A DNA stretch of 64,000 nucleotides from UKL13-2 sp044228625 (GTDB lineage: Bacteria; Pseudomonadota; Gammaproteobacteria; Burkholderiales; Usitatibacteraceae), in contig JBGAUM010000003.1 of the NCBI GenBank assembly GCA_044228625.1, positions 1 to 64,000 on the forward strand, in the 5' to 3' direction. The notes beneath the pieces were generated by a model. The model had not been told where the DNA came from and did not search any database. It saw nothing but the letters and a program-made list of their open reading frames with translations. Shown one piece after another: positions 24,827 through 34,261 of the stretch; position 1 is the stretch's first letter; every line of letters starts with the position of its first letter. The position numbers and the translations under genes were made by a program.

Positions 24827-27800
24827 ATATTTCTGAGCTATGCATCCGCCGGCCGATCATGACGGTCTTGCTCAATGCCGCGTGCATCGTGGCGGGTGTT
24901 TTGGCCTACTCAAAGATTCCCATCGCGGCCTTGCCGCAATACGACACCCCGACCATTCAGGTCTCCGCGAACTTGCCGGGCGCCAGCCCGGAGACGATGG
25001 CGTCCTCGGTCGCGACGACGCTGGAGCGCCAGTTCTCCACCATCGCGTCCGTGGCCGTGATGAGCTCGACGAGCACGCTCGGACAGACGCAGGTGACACT
25101 CGAGTTTGACCAGAATCGCAATATCGATGCGGCGGCTGTCGATGTGCAGGCGGCGCTACTGCGCGCCCAACGCGCCTTGCCTGTGGAAATGACCACGCTG
25201 CCGTCGTACCGCAAAGTCAATCCGGCAGACCAGCCCATCATGTTCCTCACGCTGCGTTCGGAGGCGATGCCGCTGTCGCAACTGAACAGCTATGCCGACA
25301 ATCTCATTGTGCCCACGTTGTCCACCTTGCCGGGCATTGCGCAAGTGGACATCAACGGGCAAAAGAAATATGCCGTGCGGATCCGCATCGATCCGGAATC
25401 GGCTGCGGCGCGTGGACTGACCCTTGAAGAGGTCGCGCAGGCCGTCCGGACCGCCAACGCCAACTCCCCGGTCGGCACGCTGGAAGGCACGCGCCAGCAA
25501 CTGGTGATTGCCGCCAACCGGCAGCTTGCGCGGGCGGAGGAGTTCGCGCAACTCATCATTGCGACGTCGGCCAACGGTGCGCCGGTTCGGCTTGCCGATA
25601 TCGCGAAGGTGGAAGACAGTGTCGAGAATGTCAAAAGCGGAAGCTGGGCCAATGGCGAGCGCGCCATCACGCTGGCCATCCGCCGCCAGCCGGACGCCAA
25701 CACCGTCGCAACGGTGGACGCGATCCGCGAAGTCGTGCCCAAGCTCTTGGCGCAAATGCCTTCCTCGGTGGAACTGAAGTTCCGCGCCGACCGGTCGCAA
25801 TCCATCCGCGACTCGATCCACGACGTGAAGATCACGCTGGGCATCACGGTGGCGCTGGTGGTGCTGGTGATTTTCCTGTTCCTGCGCCACGCGATGGCGA
25901 CCCTCATCCCCGCCCTGTCGCTGCCGATTTCACTCATCGGCACGTTGGCCATCGTCTATGGGTTGGGCTACACGCTGGACAACATTTCGCTGCTGGCCAT
26001 CACACTGGCCGTCGGGCTTGTAGTGGATGACGCCATCGTGGTGCTGGAAAACATCGTGCGCCACATGGAGGAGGGCAAGCCGCCGCTGGAGGCCGCGCTG
26101 GTGGGCTCGCGTGAGATGGGTTTCACCATCGTGTCCATCTCGCTGTCCCTGGTGGCCGTGTTCATTCCCATCTTTTTCATGCCCGGCGTGATCGGCCTGC
26201 TATTCCACGAGTTTGCCGTCGTGGTCGGCGTCTCCGTGCTGGTCTCGGCCGTTGTATCGCTGACCTTGATCCCGATGCTGGCCTCGCGCTTCCTGAAGCC
26301 GCATGAGGCGGGTGGCTGGGCAGAGCGGTCCACCGAATGGTTTGAACGGGGCTATGGCGGGTCGCTGAAACTGTATGAGCGCATGCTGGATTGGAGCCTT
26401 GCCCACCGCCGCTTCATGGTCGGTGTCGCGCTGGGCAGTTTTGTACTGACCGGGTTTCTGTTCTGGCTGCTCCCCAAGGGGTTCTTTCCGAACGAGGACA
26501 TCGGCCAGATGCTGGTCACTGTTGAAGCCGCCGAGGACATTTCCAATCCAGCGATGCAAGTGCTGGCGCGCCGCGCAGGGGAAGTCATCAAGGCCAATCC
26601 AGCGGTGAATACGGTGATCGTCAATGTGTTCGACGGCAATTCGAGCCGCCTGTTTGTGACGCTGAAGCCGCGCGGCGAACGGCCGTCGATGGACAAGGTG
26701 GTGGAGTCACTGCGCCGCGAGCTGCGCACGGTGCCGGGCATTTCCGCGTTCCTGAATCCGCTGCAAAACCTGCGGCTGGGCGGACGGCCGTCGAAGGCGC
26801 GCTATCAATTCGTGCTCATGGCCGTGAATAACTCGGACTTGCGCCAGGCCACCGACGGCTTGCTCGACAAGCTGCGCGGCGACAACGCGTTCCGCGATGT
26901 CTCCAGCGATGCGCAGCTGCGGGGACTCACCGCGCGCTTCAACATCGACCGTGATCGTGCCAATGCGATGGGCGTCAATGTGCAGGACATTCGCACCGCG
27001 ATGTTTTCCGCCTTCGGAGAGCGCCAGATCGGCACCATCTTCACCTCGGCTGACAGTTACCAGGTGATCCTGCAGGCGGGCGAGAACGACCGCAGCGACG
27101 AGTCGGCCTTCAACAAGATCTTCGTGCGCGCCAAAGGGGGACGCTTGGTGCCCCTTTCAGCCGTCGGCACCGTGAAGCGCGAGGTTGGACCCACGGCGAT
27201 CAATCACACGGGCCAGCTCGAGTCGATGACGATCTCTTTCAACCTGGCACCTGGTGCGCCCTTGGGCGACGCCTCGAACAAGATCGATCGCTTCAAGCGC
27301 GAACTCAATATGCCGGCCACGGTGCTCACGGCCTGGGGAGGCGATGCGGCGGCGTTCCAGTCTTCCCAGGCGAGCCAGGCCATCCTCATCATTTCCGCCC
27401 TGCTCGTGATTTACGTGCTGCTCGGTGTCCTCTATGAAAGCTACATCCACCCCCTGACGATCCTTGCGGGCCTCCCTTCCGCGGCGGTCGGCGCGCTGGT
27501 GACGTTGTGGATCTTCGGCATGGACCTGTCCATCATCGCCACCATCGGTATCGTCATGCTGATCGGAATCGTGAAGAAGAACGCCATCATGATGATCGAC
27601 TTCGCCCTGGACGCGCAGCGGACCAAAGGCATGCCGCCGGAACTGGCCATCCGCACCGCCTGCATATTGCGCTTCAGGCCGATCATGATGACGACCATCG
27701 CCGCCGCCATGGGCGCGCTGCCGATTGCGTTGGGATTGGGTGCCGGTGCGGAGTTACGCCAGCCGTTGGGCCTCGCCGTGGTCGGCGGACTGTTGTTCTC

Positions 27801-27912
27801 GCAGGCGGTAACGCTCACGATCACGCCGGTGATTTACCTCGCGCTGGATCGCTGGTCCGGCAAAGGACCGTTGTTGCTGCAAGGCGACGAAAGCAAAATC
27901 CAGCCCGCCTAG
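24823..27912 (+). CDS. RND family efflux pump permease (AcrB/MexB type, HAE-1)
   Basis: The 1029-residue protein begins with ICRRPIMTVLLNAACIV-like residues (the N-terminal helix) and has the two halves, each with six membrane helices and a large periplasmic loop. The proton-relay aspartates are at 402-403 in GLVVDDAIVVLENI. The last helices read MLIGIVKKNAIMMIDFA and FRPIMMTTIAAAMGALP, as in drug pumps. It exports hydrophobic or amphiphilic compounds by proton antiport. The heavy-metal CzcA/CusA charged motifs were not seen, so multidrug export is the better guess despite the nearby copper genes. No outer-membrane channel gene follows. Confidence 0.93.
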   Translation: MNISELCIRRPIMTVLLNAACIVAGVLAYSKIPIAALPQYDTPTIQVSANLPGASPETMASSVATTLERQFSTIASVAVMSSTSTLGQTQVTLEFDQNRNIDAAAVDVQAALLRAQRALPVEMTTLPSYRKVNPADQPIMFLTLRSEAMPLSQLNSYADNLIVPTLSTLPGIAQVDINGQKKYAVRIRIDPESAAARGLTLEEVAQAVRTANANSPVGTLEGTRQQLVIAANRQLARAEEFAQLIIATSANGAPVRLADIAKVEDSVENVKSGSWANGERAITLAIRRQPDANTVATVDAIREVVPKLLAQMPSSVELKFRADRSQSIRDSIHDVKITLGITVALVVLVIFLFLRHAMATLIPALSLPISLIGTLAIVYGLGYTLDNISLLAITLAVGLVVDDAIVVLENIVRHMEEGKPPLEAALVGSREMGFTIVSISLSLVAVFIPIFFMPGVIGLLFHEFAVVVGVSVLVSAVVSLTLIPMLASRFLKPHEAGGWAERSTEWFERGYGGSLKLYERMLDWSLAHRRFMVGVALGSFVLTGFLFWLLPKGFFPNEDIGQMLVTVEAAEDISNPAMQVLARRAGEVIKANPAVNTVIVNVFDGNSSRLFVTLKPRGERPSMDKVVESLRRELRTVPGISAFLNPLQNLRLGGRPSKARYQFVLMAVNNSDLRQATDGLLDKLRGDNAFRDVSSDAQLRGLTARFNIDRDRANAMGVNVQDIRTAMFSAFGERQIGTIFTSADSYQVILQAGENDRSDESAFNKIFVRAKGGRLVPLSAVGTVKREVGPTAINHTGQLESMTISFNLAPGAPLGDASNKIDRFKRELNMPATVLTAWGGDAAAFQSSQASQAILIISALLVIYVLLGVLYESYIHPLTILAGLPSAAVGALVTLWIFGMDLSIIATIGIVMLIGIVKKNAIMMIDFALDAQRTKGMPPELAIRTACILRFRPIMMTTIAAAMGALPIALGLGAGAELRQPLGLAVVGGLLFSQAVTLTITPVIYLALDRWSGKGPLLLQGDESKIQPA

Positions 27913-27918
27913 GGTATC

Positions 27919-27984
27919 AAACTCGAATACTGGCGCGGCGTTTGAGCCAAAAACGGCTTGAAAACCAAGTCCAGCAAGGACTTT
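27919..27984. repeat. Palindromic repeat, copy B (decayed right end)
   Basis: Starting 7 bases after the RND pump stop, AAACTCGAA and, 15 bases from its start, CGCGGCGTTT occur at exactly the same spacing as in copy C (56550-56615). The middle part with GCC, AAA and CGGCT also aligns. The expected right arm is not recognisable, so this copy has lost its outer symmetry. It sits in a 90-base gap between two convergent genes. The end coordinate is set by the 66-base length of the other copies. Confidence 0.5.
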
Positions 27985-28002
27985 GGCCCGCACATTGCAG
28001 CG

Positions 28003-30033
28003 TCAGCCCTGCAACAGCCGCATTTCGGCCACGCTGAGCGCTTCGGGCGCGCCCGCCAGGATCAACACATCGTCTGCAGCAAGCACCAATTCCGGCGGCG
28101 TCTCGGTGTGGCGCCGTCCCTGCCGGCGCAAGGCGGTCAGGCGGACGCCCATGCGTTCGAAGTCAAAGGCCGACAACGGTTTGCCAATCGCGGCCGCCTG
28201 TCCGCCGAGCGCAACGCTCATGAGGCGCGGCGTTTGAGCATCAATGGCGTCCTCGTCGGTGGCGCCCGAAAAGAAGGCGCGCATGAACGCGTACTGCTCA
28301 CCACGCACCTGGCGCAATCGCAGCAGAGCCTGCTTCAAAGGCACGCCAATGCGCAGCATGGTTTGTGTGCCAAGCATCAGTGAGCCTTCCACGACCTCCG
28401 CGACAATTTCAGCCGCGCCCGCGGCGCGCAGGCGCTCGACGTCGGTGTCGTCAAAAGTGCGAACGATGACCGGCACGTCCGGTTTGATCGCCTTCACGTG
28501 GGCCAAGATTGCCAGCGCGGCACGTGTTTCGGCAAAACTCACCACGACCGCCGAGGCGCGCGGAAGGCCGGCTGCAATCAAGACCTCGCGTTTTGCGGCA
28601 TCACCAAAAAGGACCGAATCGCCCGCCGCCGCCGCCAACTTGACGCGCATGGGGTCGGCGTCGAGCGCAATCAGGGAAATCTTTTCTTGTTCGAGGAACC
28701 GCGCGAGGCTTTGTCCGGATCGGCCATAGCCGCAAATGATCACATGGCGCTTCTTGCTCATGGCCTTGACGGACAGCTGCTGCAACTGCACCGCACGCGA
28801 CTCCCACTCACTGGCAATCAGCCGCAACACGATCTTTTCACTGTGCATGAGGATCAGCGGCGCCACCAACATCGACAACAACATGGCGGCCAGCACCGCT
28901 TGGAGGGTCGACGAGGGCGCGGCATTGTGAGCCCCGGCGAGGGAGAGCAAGACAAATCCAAACTCTCCGGCAGGCGCCAGGGCCAACGCGCAGCGCAAGG
29001 CGACGGCGCGCTCGTTCTTCAGCAACATGCCAATTCCCACGATGAGCAGGAATTTCAGGGCCATCAAGGCGACGAAGACCAGCAGCACGATCGGCCAGCG
29101 CTCCGCAAGCGTCCGCCAATCGAGGAGCATGCCAATGGTGACGAAGAACAAGCCGAGCAGCACGTCGCGGAAGGGCTTGATGTCGTCTTCCACCTGGTAG
29201 CGATATTCGGTTTCAGAAATCAGCAGTCCGGCGAGGAAGGCACCCAGCGCCAAGGACAAGCCTGCCGCTTCCGTCGCCCAGGACAAGCCCAACGTCACCA
29301 GCAGGACGGTCAAGACGAACAACTCGGAGGACTTTTGCGCCGCCACCAGGTGGAATAGTGGCCGCATGATGCGTTGACCCAGCAACAGAATGACGACCAG
29401 GGCCGCCGCCGCCTTGAACAGTGCGGCAACGATTGCGCCAGCAATGAGATTCGCCGGCATGGCCAGCACAGGCACGAGAACCAACAGCGGAATCACTGCC
29501 ATATCCTGGAACAGCAGCACGCCCATGATCTGTTTGCCATGTGGGGAGTGCAGCTGCGCCTGCTCCGAGAGAAATTTCGACACGATGGCGGTCGAGGACA
29601 TGGCCAACACCCCCCCCATCACCAATCCGGTTTGCCACGCGAGCCCGGTGGCCCAGGCCACCAGCATGACCAACGCCATCGCCGAAATCACCTGCAAACC
29701 ACCAAAGCCGACCACGATGCGCCGCATCGCCATCAATTGCGGCAGGGAGAATTCGAGGCCGATGGAGAACATCAGAAATACCACGCCGAATTCGGCCAGA
29801 TACCTGGTGCCCGGCGAATCGGGAACAAATCCCAGGGCGTGCGGGCCGATCAAGACGCCCACGATGAGGTAGCCGAGGATCGGCGGCAACTTCATCCGGC
29901 GAAACAGCACCACCGTGACCACGGCCGTTGCCAGCAGGATCACGACGAGCTTGAGGGTGTTGTGTTCGGGCACGTGGGTAGTCGGCGAAGGGGAGGGCGG
30001 GACTGCCGAACCCGGGGCGGCGATTCGGCGCAC
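28003..30033 (-). CDS. Kef-type cation:proton antiporter with RCK (TrkA) domains
   Basis: The product is up to 676 residues. It has about 12 membrane helices of the CPA2 antiporter fold, then a TrkA-N Rossmann domain starting HVIICGYGRSGQSLARFL and a C-terminal TrkA-C domain. This is the layout of KefB, KefC and YbaL, which move K+ out in exchange for protons under nucleotide or glutathione control. The GTG at 30033 leaves only 19 bases to the divergent kdsD and has no visible ribosome site. GTG at 29973 would give 656 residues and more promoter room, and may be the true start. Confidence 0.9.
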   Translation of the reverse strand: MRRIAAPGSAVPPSPSPTTHVPEHNTLKLVVILLATAVVTVVLFRRMKLPPILGYLIVGVLIGPHALGFVPDSPGTRYLAEFGVVFLMFSIGLEFSLPQLMAMRRIVVGFGGLQVISAMALVMLVAWATGLAWQTGLVMGGVLAMSSTAIVSKFLSEQAQLHSPHGKQIMGVLLFQDMAVIPLLVLVPVLAMPANLIAGAIVAALFKAAAALVVILLLGQRIMRPLFHLVAAQKSSELFVLTVLLVTLGLSWATEAAGLSLALGAFLAGLLISETEYRYQVEDDIKPFRDVLLGLFFVTIGMLLDWRTLAERWPIVLLVFVALMALKFLLIVGIGMLLKNERAVALRCALALAPAGEFGFVLLSLAGAHNAAPSSTLQAVLAAMLLSMLVAPLILMHSEKIVLRLIASEWESRAVQLQQLSVKAMSKKRHVIICGYGRSGQSLARFLEQEKISLIALDADPMRVKLAAAAGDSVLFGDAAKREVLIAAGLPRASAVVVSFAETRAALAILAHVKAIKPDVPVIVRTFDDTDVERLRAAGAAEIVAEVVEGSLMLGTQTMLRIGVPLKQALLRLRQVRGEQYAFMRAFFSGATDEDAIDAQTPRLMSVALGGQAAAIGKPLSAFDFERMGVRLTALRRQGRRHTETPPELVLAADDVLILAGAPEALSVAEMRLLQG

Positions 30034-30052
30034 TCAACGATAGAATGCCACC

Positions 30053-31069
30053 ATGCCAAGTGTATTACAGCCCCGCGCCATTACCGACACCGATCGCACG
30101 CTTGCGTTGGCGCGCGAAACACTGGACATCGAAGCCGATGCCGTGCGCGCCCTCAAGGCGAAGCTGGGAGACGCCTTCTTGGCGGCCCATCGATTGATGT
30201 TTGACGTCACAGCGAAGAAAGGCCGCGTGGTGGTGACGGGCATGGGCAAGAGCGGGCACGTGGGCGGCAAGATTGCCTCCACCTTGGCCTCCACCGGCAC
30301 GCCGGCTTTTTTCATGCATCCGGGCGAAGCCAGCCATGGCGATCTGGGCATGATCACGGCCGATGACGTGGTCATTGCCATTTCCAATTCCGGCGAGTCC
30401 GATGAAATCGTCAAAATCCTGCCGCAATTGAAACGGCGGGCCACCCCCATCATTGCGATGACCGGCCGGGCCGAATCCACGCTTGCGAAAGCCGCGACCG
30501 TGTTTCTGGATGTCGGTGTGGAAAAGGAAGCCTGCCCCTTGAACCTTGCGCCCACGGCAAGCACGACGGCCACGCTGGCGCTCGGCGATGCGTTGGCGGT
30601 GGCGCTCCTCGATGCGCGCGGTTTCGGCGAGGAAGACTATGCCATGCACCACCCCGGGGGCTCGCTCGGGCGGCGCCTGCTGATGCATGTGTCTGATGTG
30701 ATGGTCTCTGGCGATCGCATTCCCAAGGTCCGCGACGACGCGCCGTTGGCGGCCGCGATCATGGAGATGTCGAAGAAGGGTCTCGGCATGACGGCCGTCG
30801 TGAATGCTTCAGGAAAACTCGCCGGTGTGTTTACCGATGGCGACTTGCGCCGCACCTTGGAGTCGCACGACAACATTCGCAATACCGGCGTGGCGGAGGT
30901 CATGAACCGCTCCCCCAAATCAATTGCCCCCGGCAAGCTGGCCGTCGAAGCCGCCGAGATGATCGAGCGCTACAAGATCAGCGGCAGCGGCCTCCTGGTG
31001 GTCGATGAATCTGGAGACCTCGTGGGCGCGGTGCACGTCCTTGAACTCATGCGTGCCGGGGTCCTGTGA
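30053..31069 (+). CDS. kdsD: KdsD, D-arabinose 5-phosphate isomerase
   Basis: The 338-residue protein has an SIS sugar-isomerase domain (GMGKSGHVGGKIAST at about 63-77 and the SNSGESDE loop) followed by two CBS domains beginning near LMHVSDVM. It converts ribulose 5-phosphate to arabinose 5-phosphate for Kdo synthesis in lipopolysaccharide. The family is KpsF/GutQ/KdsD. The kdsC gene overlaps its end, which supports the Kdo role. ATG at 30053 fits the family start. Confidence 0.95.
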   Translation: MPSVLQPRAITDTDRTLALARETLDIEADAVRALKAKLGDAFLAAHRLMFDVTAKKGRVVVTGMGKSGHVGGKIASTLASTGTPAFFMHPGEASHGDLGMITADDVVIAISNSGESDEIVKILPQLKRRATPIIAMTGRAESTLAKAATVFLDVGVEKEACPLNLAPTASTTATLALGDALAVALLDARGFGEEDYAMHHPGGSLGRRLLMHVSDVMVSGDRIPKVRDDAPLAAAIMEMSKKGLGMTAVVNASGKLAGVFTDGDLRRTLESHDNIRNTGVAEVMNRSPKSIAPGKLAVEAAEMIERYKISGSGLLVVDESGDLVGAVHVLELMRAGVL

Positions 31070-31644
31070 TGGCCACGTCGGGTACCCTGGATCCCGCCAC
31101 CCTGGTGCCACCGGGTGTCACGGGCAACGTGTTGTCACGGGCGGCGGATGTCGAACTCGCGGTGTTCGATGTGGATGGCGTATTGACGGAAGGCGCGCTG
31201 CATTACGGCCCGAACGGCGAGGAAACCAAGGTGTTCAATACCCTCGACGGGCACGGCATCAAGATGCTGCAATCCGCGGGTGTGGTGGTAGCGATCATTT
31301 CCGGGCGCGAATCGAAGGCGCTGGGCAAACGCGCCGGGGATCTGGGCATCCATCATCTCTACATGGGCGTGGCGGACAAGGGCATCAAGTTCCAGACCTT
31401 GCTGGACGACGTCGGCGTCTCGCCCGATCGTTGCGGCGGCATCGGGGATGATGTGGTCGACCTGCCGTATCTGTCGCGGTGTGGTTTTTCAGTGGCGGTG
31501 CCCGACGCTCCGCCATACCTGAAGGCCCAGGTGCACTACGTCACACAGGCACGCGCGGGCCACGGCGCCGCGCGCGAGTTTTGCGACATCATCCTGCACG
31601 CGAAAGGCAAACTCGCGGCATTGGTGGCGGGCTACAGAGCGTGA
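31069..31644 (+). CDS. kdsC: KdsC, Kdo-8-phosphate phosphatase
   Basis: The 191-residue HAD-superfamily enzyme has the nucleophile motif DVDGVLTEG (aspartates 34 and 36), the SGRESKAL second motif and GDDVVDLPYL near the end. It is a C0-type HAD without a cap, which forms a tetramer in known KdsC. It removes phosphate from Kdo 8-phosphate, the step following KdsA. The ATG at 31069 shares a base with the kdsD stop; a GTG three bases earlier is also possible. The stop overlaps hemJ by 4 bases. Confidence 0.95.
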   Translation: MATSGTLDPATLVPPGVTGNVLSRAADVELAVFDVDGVLTEGALHYGPNGEETKVFNTLDGHGIKMLQSAGVVVAIISGRESKALGKRAGDLGIHHLYMGVADKGIKFQTLLDDVGVSPDRCGGIGDDVVDLPYLSRCGFSVAVPDAPPYLKAQVHYVTQARAGHGAAREFCDIILHAKGKLAALVAGYRA

Positions 31645-32072
31645 CCTATCTCGTCGTCAAATCCCTGCACATCATTTTCCTCGTCGCCTGGTACGCGGGC
31701 CTGTTCTATTTGCCGCGCCTCTTTGTCTATCACGCCATGGCGACCGACAAGGCAGTGATCGACACCTTCAAGACCATGGAACGCAAACTTTATTTCGGCA
31801 TCATGATGCCGTCCATGGTCCTGACCGTGGTCTTTGGCAGCGTCCTCTGGCTGGGCTATGGCGTTGGGACCGGACAGACGTGGATGACCGTCAAGCTCGT
31901 GCTGGTCGCGATCCTGTTGGCCCTGCATTTCTACCTCGGAAAACTGCGCAAGGACTTTGCGAACGATCGCAACACGCATGGCCATGTGTTCTATCGTTGG
32001 CTGAACGAGATTCCTGCGCTGCCGATCCTCATCGGCGTGGTGCTTCTCGTCGTCATCAAGCCCTGGCCTTAG
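31641..32072 (+). CDS. hemJ: HemJ, protoporphyrinogen IX oxidase
   Basis: The 143-residue membrane protein has four helices and the HemJ signature near the start: a conserved histidine in KSLHIIFLVAWYAG followed by LFYLPRLFVYHA. It oxidises protoporphyrinogen IX in haem synthesis. The start is GTG at 31641, overlapping the kdsC stop (GTGA). The frame is open further upstream inside kdsC, but that part is a shadow. It was long annotated as a CopD-family or UPF0093 protein. Confidence 0.92.
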   Translation: MTYLVVKSLHIIFLVAWYAGLFYLPRLFVYHAMATDKAVIDTFKTMERKLYFGIMMPSMVLTVVFGSVLWLGYGVGTGQTWMTVKLVLVAILLALHFYLGKLRKDFANDRNTHGHVFYRWLNEIPALPILIGVVLLVVIKPWP

Positions 32073-32087
32073 GTCACGCCGAACCCC

Positions 32088-33269
32088 ATGAGCGAACATT
32101 TTTTCGCGATGTGCCCGCTGGGCCTCGCCGACGCCCTGGCGCAGGAGCTCGCCGGCCCGCGGATCGGGGCCCAAGTGACCAGCAAAGGCGCGGCAGGTGT
32201 GGCGTTCAGCGGCACCACGGAGACGGCCCTGCGTGCCAACCTGCATTCGCGTGTCGCTTCGCGCGTCCTGTGGCAGGTGGCGCAGTTTCCATACGCCAAT
32301 GAACACCACATCTACGATGCAGCGCGGCTGCTCGCGTGGACCTCCTGGTTTCCGGTGTCGCGAACGATCAAGGTGGAAGTCAGTGCCAATCGCTCGCCGG
32401 TAAAAAGCCTCGACTTCACCGCGCTGAAGATCAAGGATGCCGTCTGCGACACGTTTCGTGAAATCGTCGGCAGCCGCCCCAATGTGGCGCGCCAGGAACC
32501 GGACGTGCGCATTCATTTGCACCTGGAAGCGGCCAATGCGGTGCTCTACATCGATCTTTCCGGCGAACCGCTGTTCAAGCGTGGACGGCGCGACCACACC
32601 GGTTTGGCGCCGCTCAAGAAGAATCTGGCCGCAGGCATCCTGATGCTCACCGGTTGGGACCGGCAGGAGGCCCTGCTCGACCCGATGTGTGGCAGTGGGA
32701 CGTTTCTGGTGGAGGCCGCAGAGCTTGCCCTCGGGATCGCTCCCGGCCTTTCCGGCGGAAAACCGCGCGCGTTCAACTTCGAGAAGCTGTCCACCTTTGA
32801 CACGGCCTTGTGGAATCGCCTGGTGGAAGAAGCTCGCGCGGCCTCGGCCACGCCTCGTGCGCTGCAAATCTATGGATCGGATTTGTTCGGGGACGCACTC
32901 AAGAATGCACGCGACAACCTGGCGGCGAACGGTCTTGCCGAGTGCGTTTACTTGAAACAAGCCAACGTGCTCGAAATCTCCGCACCCGCGCCCACCGGCG
33001 TTTGGGTGACCAACCCGCCATATGGCGATCGACTGGGTGACGCCGCGAAATTGAAAGAGCTTTATCCCAAGCTGGGAGATACGCTCAAGCAGAAATTCGC
33101 GGGTTGGCGCGCTTACTTCTTCACCGGGGACATGGCCCTGGCCAAAACCATGCGCTTGGCGCCCAGCAAGAAGACCCCATTGTTCAACGGCAAGATCGAA
33201 TGCCGCTTGCTGGAGTACAAGATGGTGGCCGGGAGTAATCGGAAAGACGAAAAAGGAACCTCAGCGTAG
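32088..33269 (+). CDS. RlmL/RlmKL-type 23S rRNA guanine-N2 methyltransferase (THUMP domain)
   Basis: The 393-residue protein begins MSEHFFAMCPLGLADALAQEL and contains a THUMP RNA-binding domain (about 45-155). A Rossmann methyltransferase domain follows with LDPMCGSGTFLVEAA and the catalytic NPPYG at 309-313. Its length and single methyltransferase domain match the N-terminal RlmL half of E. coli RlmKL, which makes m2G2445; the RlmK half is absent. It starts 15 bases after hemJ and ends that operon. Confidence 0.9.
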   Translation: MSEHFFAMCPLGLADALAQELAGPRIGAQVTSKGAAGVAFSGTTETALRANLHSRVASRVLWQVAQFPYANEHHIYDAARLLAWTSWFPVSRTIKVEVSANRSPVKSLDFTALKIKDAVCDTFREIVGSRPNVARQEPDVRIHLHLEAANAVLYIDLSGEPLFKRGRRDHTGLAPLKKNLAAGILMLTGWDRQEALLDPMCGSGTFLVEAAELALGIAPGLSGGKPRAFNFEKLSTFDTALWNRLVEEARAASATPRALQIYGSDLFGDALKNARDNLAANGLAECVYLKQANVLEISAPAPTGVWVTNPPYGDRLGDAAKLKELYPKLGDTLKQKFAGWRAYFFTGDMALAKTMRLAPSKKTPLFNGKIECRLLEYKMVAGSNRKDEKGTSA

Positions 33270-33362
33270 ACCCGCATTCCAGCCGTGCCGGGTGCGGAAA
33301 CGTCAAGTCCCTCCACACAATCGAGACCACGCTCGGTTTCATTGGAACCAACGTGGAATCGA

Positions 33363-34133
33363 TTACTTGTGGATTACCAATTTGCCGCGGTTCTTGAACA
33401 GGAACTCTGGCGCAATCCCCATCATCGAACGAACCGTGCGGGACAAGTGCGCGGAATCGGCAAATCCGGCGGACAGTGCAGCCGTGGTCAATGAATGTCC
33501 GGCGATGGCAACGTCGAGGGCCTTTCTCATCTTCAGCCACAGGAGATATCGCCGGACCGGTACGCCGATCTCGTCCTTGAACACATGCGCGAAGCGCGAA
33601 GGCGAAAGGTGAACGGAGTCCGCCAGCGCATCCAGGCTGTCATATTTTTCCGGCGCCTCTCGCAATTGATGGATCGCGTTGGCGATGCGCGAATCCATCG
33701 GCGTGTCGGCAAAGCGCGTTCGGATGCTGACGCCGAACATCGCCGCAAGCATGTCGTCGGCCTCGTCGAGCGAGGTTGCGGGGCTTCGCAACCGTTGGGC
33801 TGCCTCCAGATTGGACAATGGACACGCAAACGTGCGCGGCTTTTCTTCCAGGCGCGCCATGGCGGCCTGGTAGCTGGCGCTTTCCGGTTCCCAGAACAAG
33901 GCAGCAATGGCATGTGCTGCAGTCGCGGTGGCGTATTCGGTACCCGAGGGAAGGAACACGCCTTCGCCTTGCAACCGCAAGCCATCCGCGAGGGTCACGC
34001 TCAGCTCACCCTCGCAAGTGGAAAGCCAGACTGCCGCGTGGTTCTTGTGAAACGTCGTGTCGATGCCCGGCCCGGCGTAGAGAAACCGCTCGTCCCAAAC
34101 ATAGAGATGCAATTGCTCTTCGCTCGAATTCAT
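33363..34133 (-). CDS. AraC-family transcriptional regulator
   Basis: From ATG at 34133 the protein has 256 residues. An N-terminal cupin-like sensing half contains TFHKNHAAVWLSTCEGELSV, split by short loops. A C-terminal AraC helix-turn-helix pair (about 155-250) contains LSPSRFAHVFKDEIGVPVRRY and a second helix region, AALSAGFADSAHLSRTVRSM. It is most like cupin-type AraC regulators of unknown ligand. Three 21-base phased repeats lie 11 bases upstream of its start, between it and a divergent small gene. It meets the methyltransferase gene tail to tail. Confidence 0.92.
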   Translation of the reverse strand: MNSSEEQLHLYVWDERFLYAGPGIDTTFHKNHAAVWLSTCEGELSVTLADGLRLQGEGVFLPSGTEYATATAAHAIAALFWEPESASYQAAMARLEEKPRTFACPLSNLEAAQRLRSPATSLDEADDMLAAMFGVSIRTRFADTPMDSRIANAIHQLREAPEKYDSLDALADSVHLSPSRFAHVFKDEIGVPVRRYLLWLKMRKALDVAIAGHSLTTAALSAGFADSAHLSRTVRSMMGIAPEFLFKNRGKLVIHK

Positions 34134-34143
34134 CAAGTAGCCG

Positions 34144-34195
34144 GTTTATTCAACAGGTCAGCCAGTTTATTCAAGAACTCGGCAGGTTTCTTCAA
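34144..34195. promoter_or_regulatory. Three 21-base phased direct repeats (AraC-type operator)
   Basis: GTTTATTCAA occurs at 34144-34153 and 34165-34174, and GTTTCTTCAA at 34186-34195. The copies are exactly 21 bases apart, about two helical turns, so they lie on one face of the DNA. This is the usual spacing of direct half-sites bound by AraC-family proteins. The last repeat directly touches the TTGACG hexamer at 34196-34201. The first lies 11 bases from the regulator start codon, so binding could also repress the regulator itself. Confidence 0.75.
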
Positions 34196-34222
34196 TTGAC
34201 GAGGACTGGGGGCACCAATACT
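34196..34222 (+). promoter_or_regulatory. Candidate promoter of the 52-residue peptide gene
   Basis: TTGACG at 34196-34201 matches the minus-35 consensus in five of six positions and touches the third operator repeat. The best minus-10 is AATACT at 34217-34222, four of six matches, with a short 15-base spacer. A poor spacer next to an AraC-type site is typical of activator-dependent promoters. The gene start is 40 bases further on. Confidence 0.45.
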
Positions 34223-34261
34223 GGAATCGTGCCATCACACACGGCACCGAAAGGAAACACC

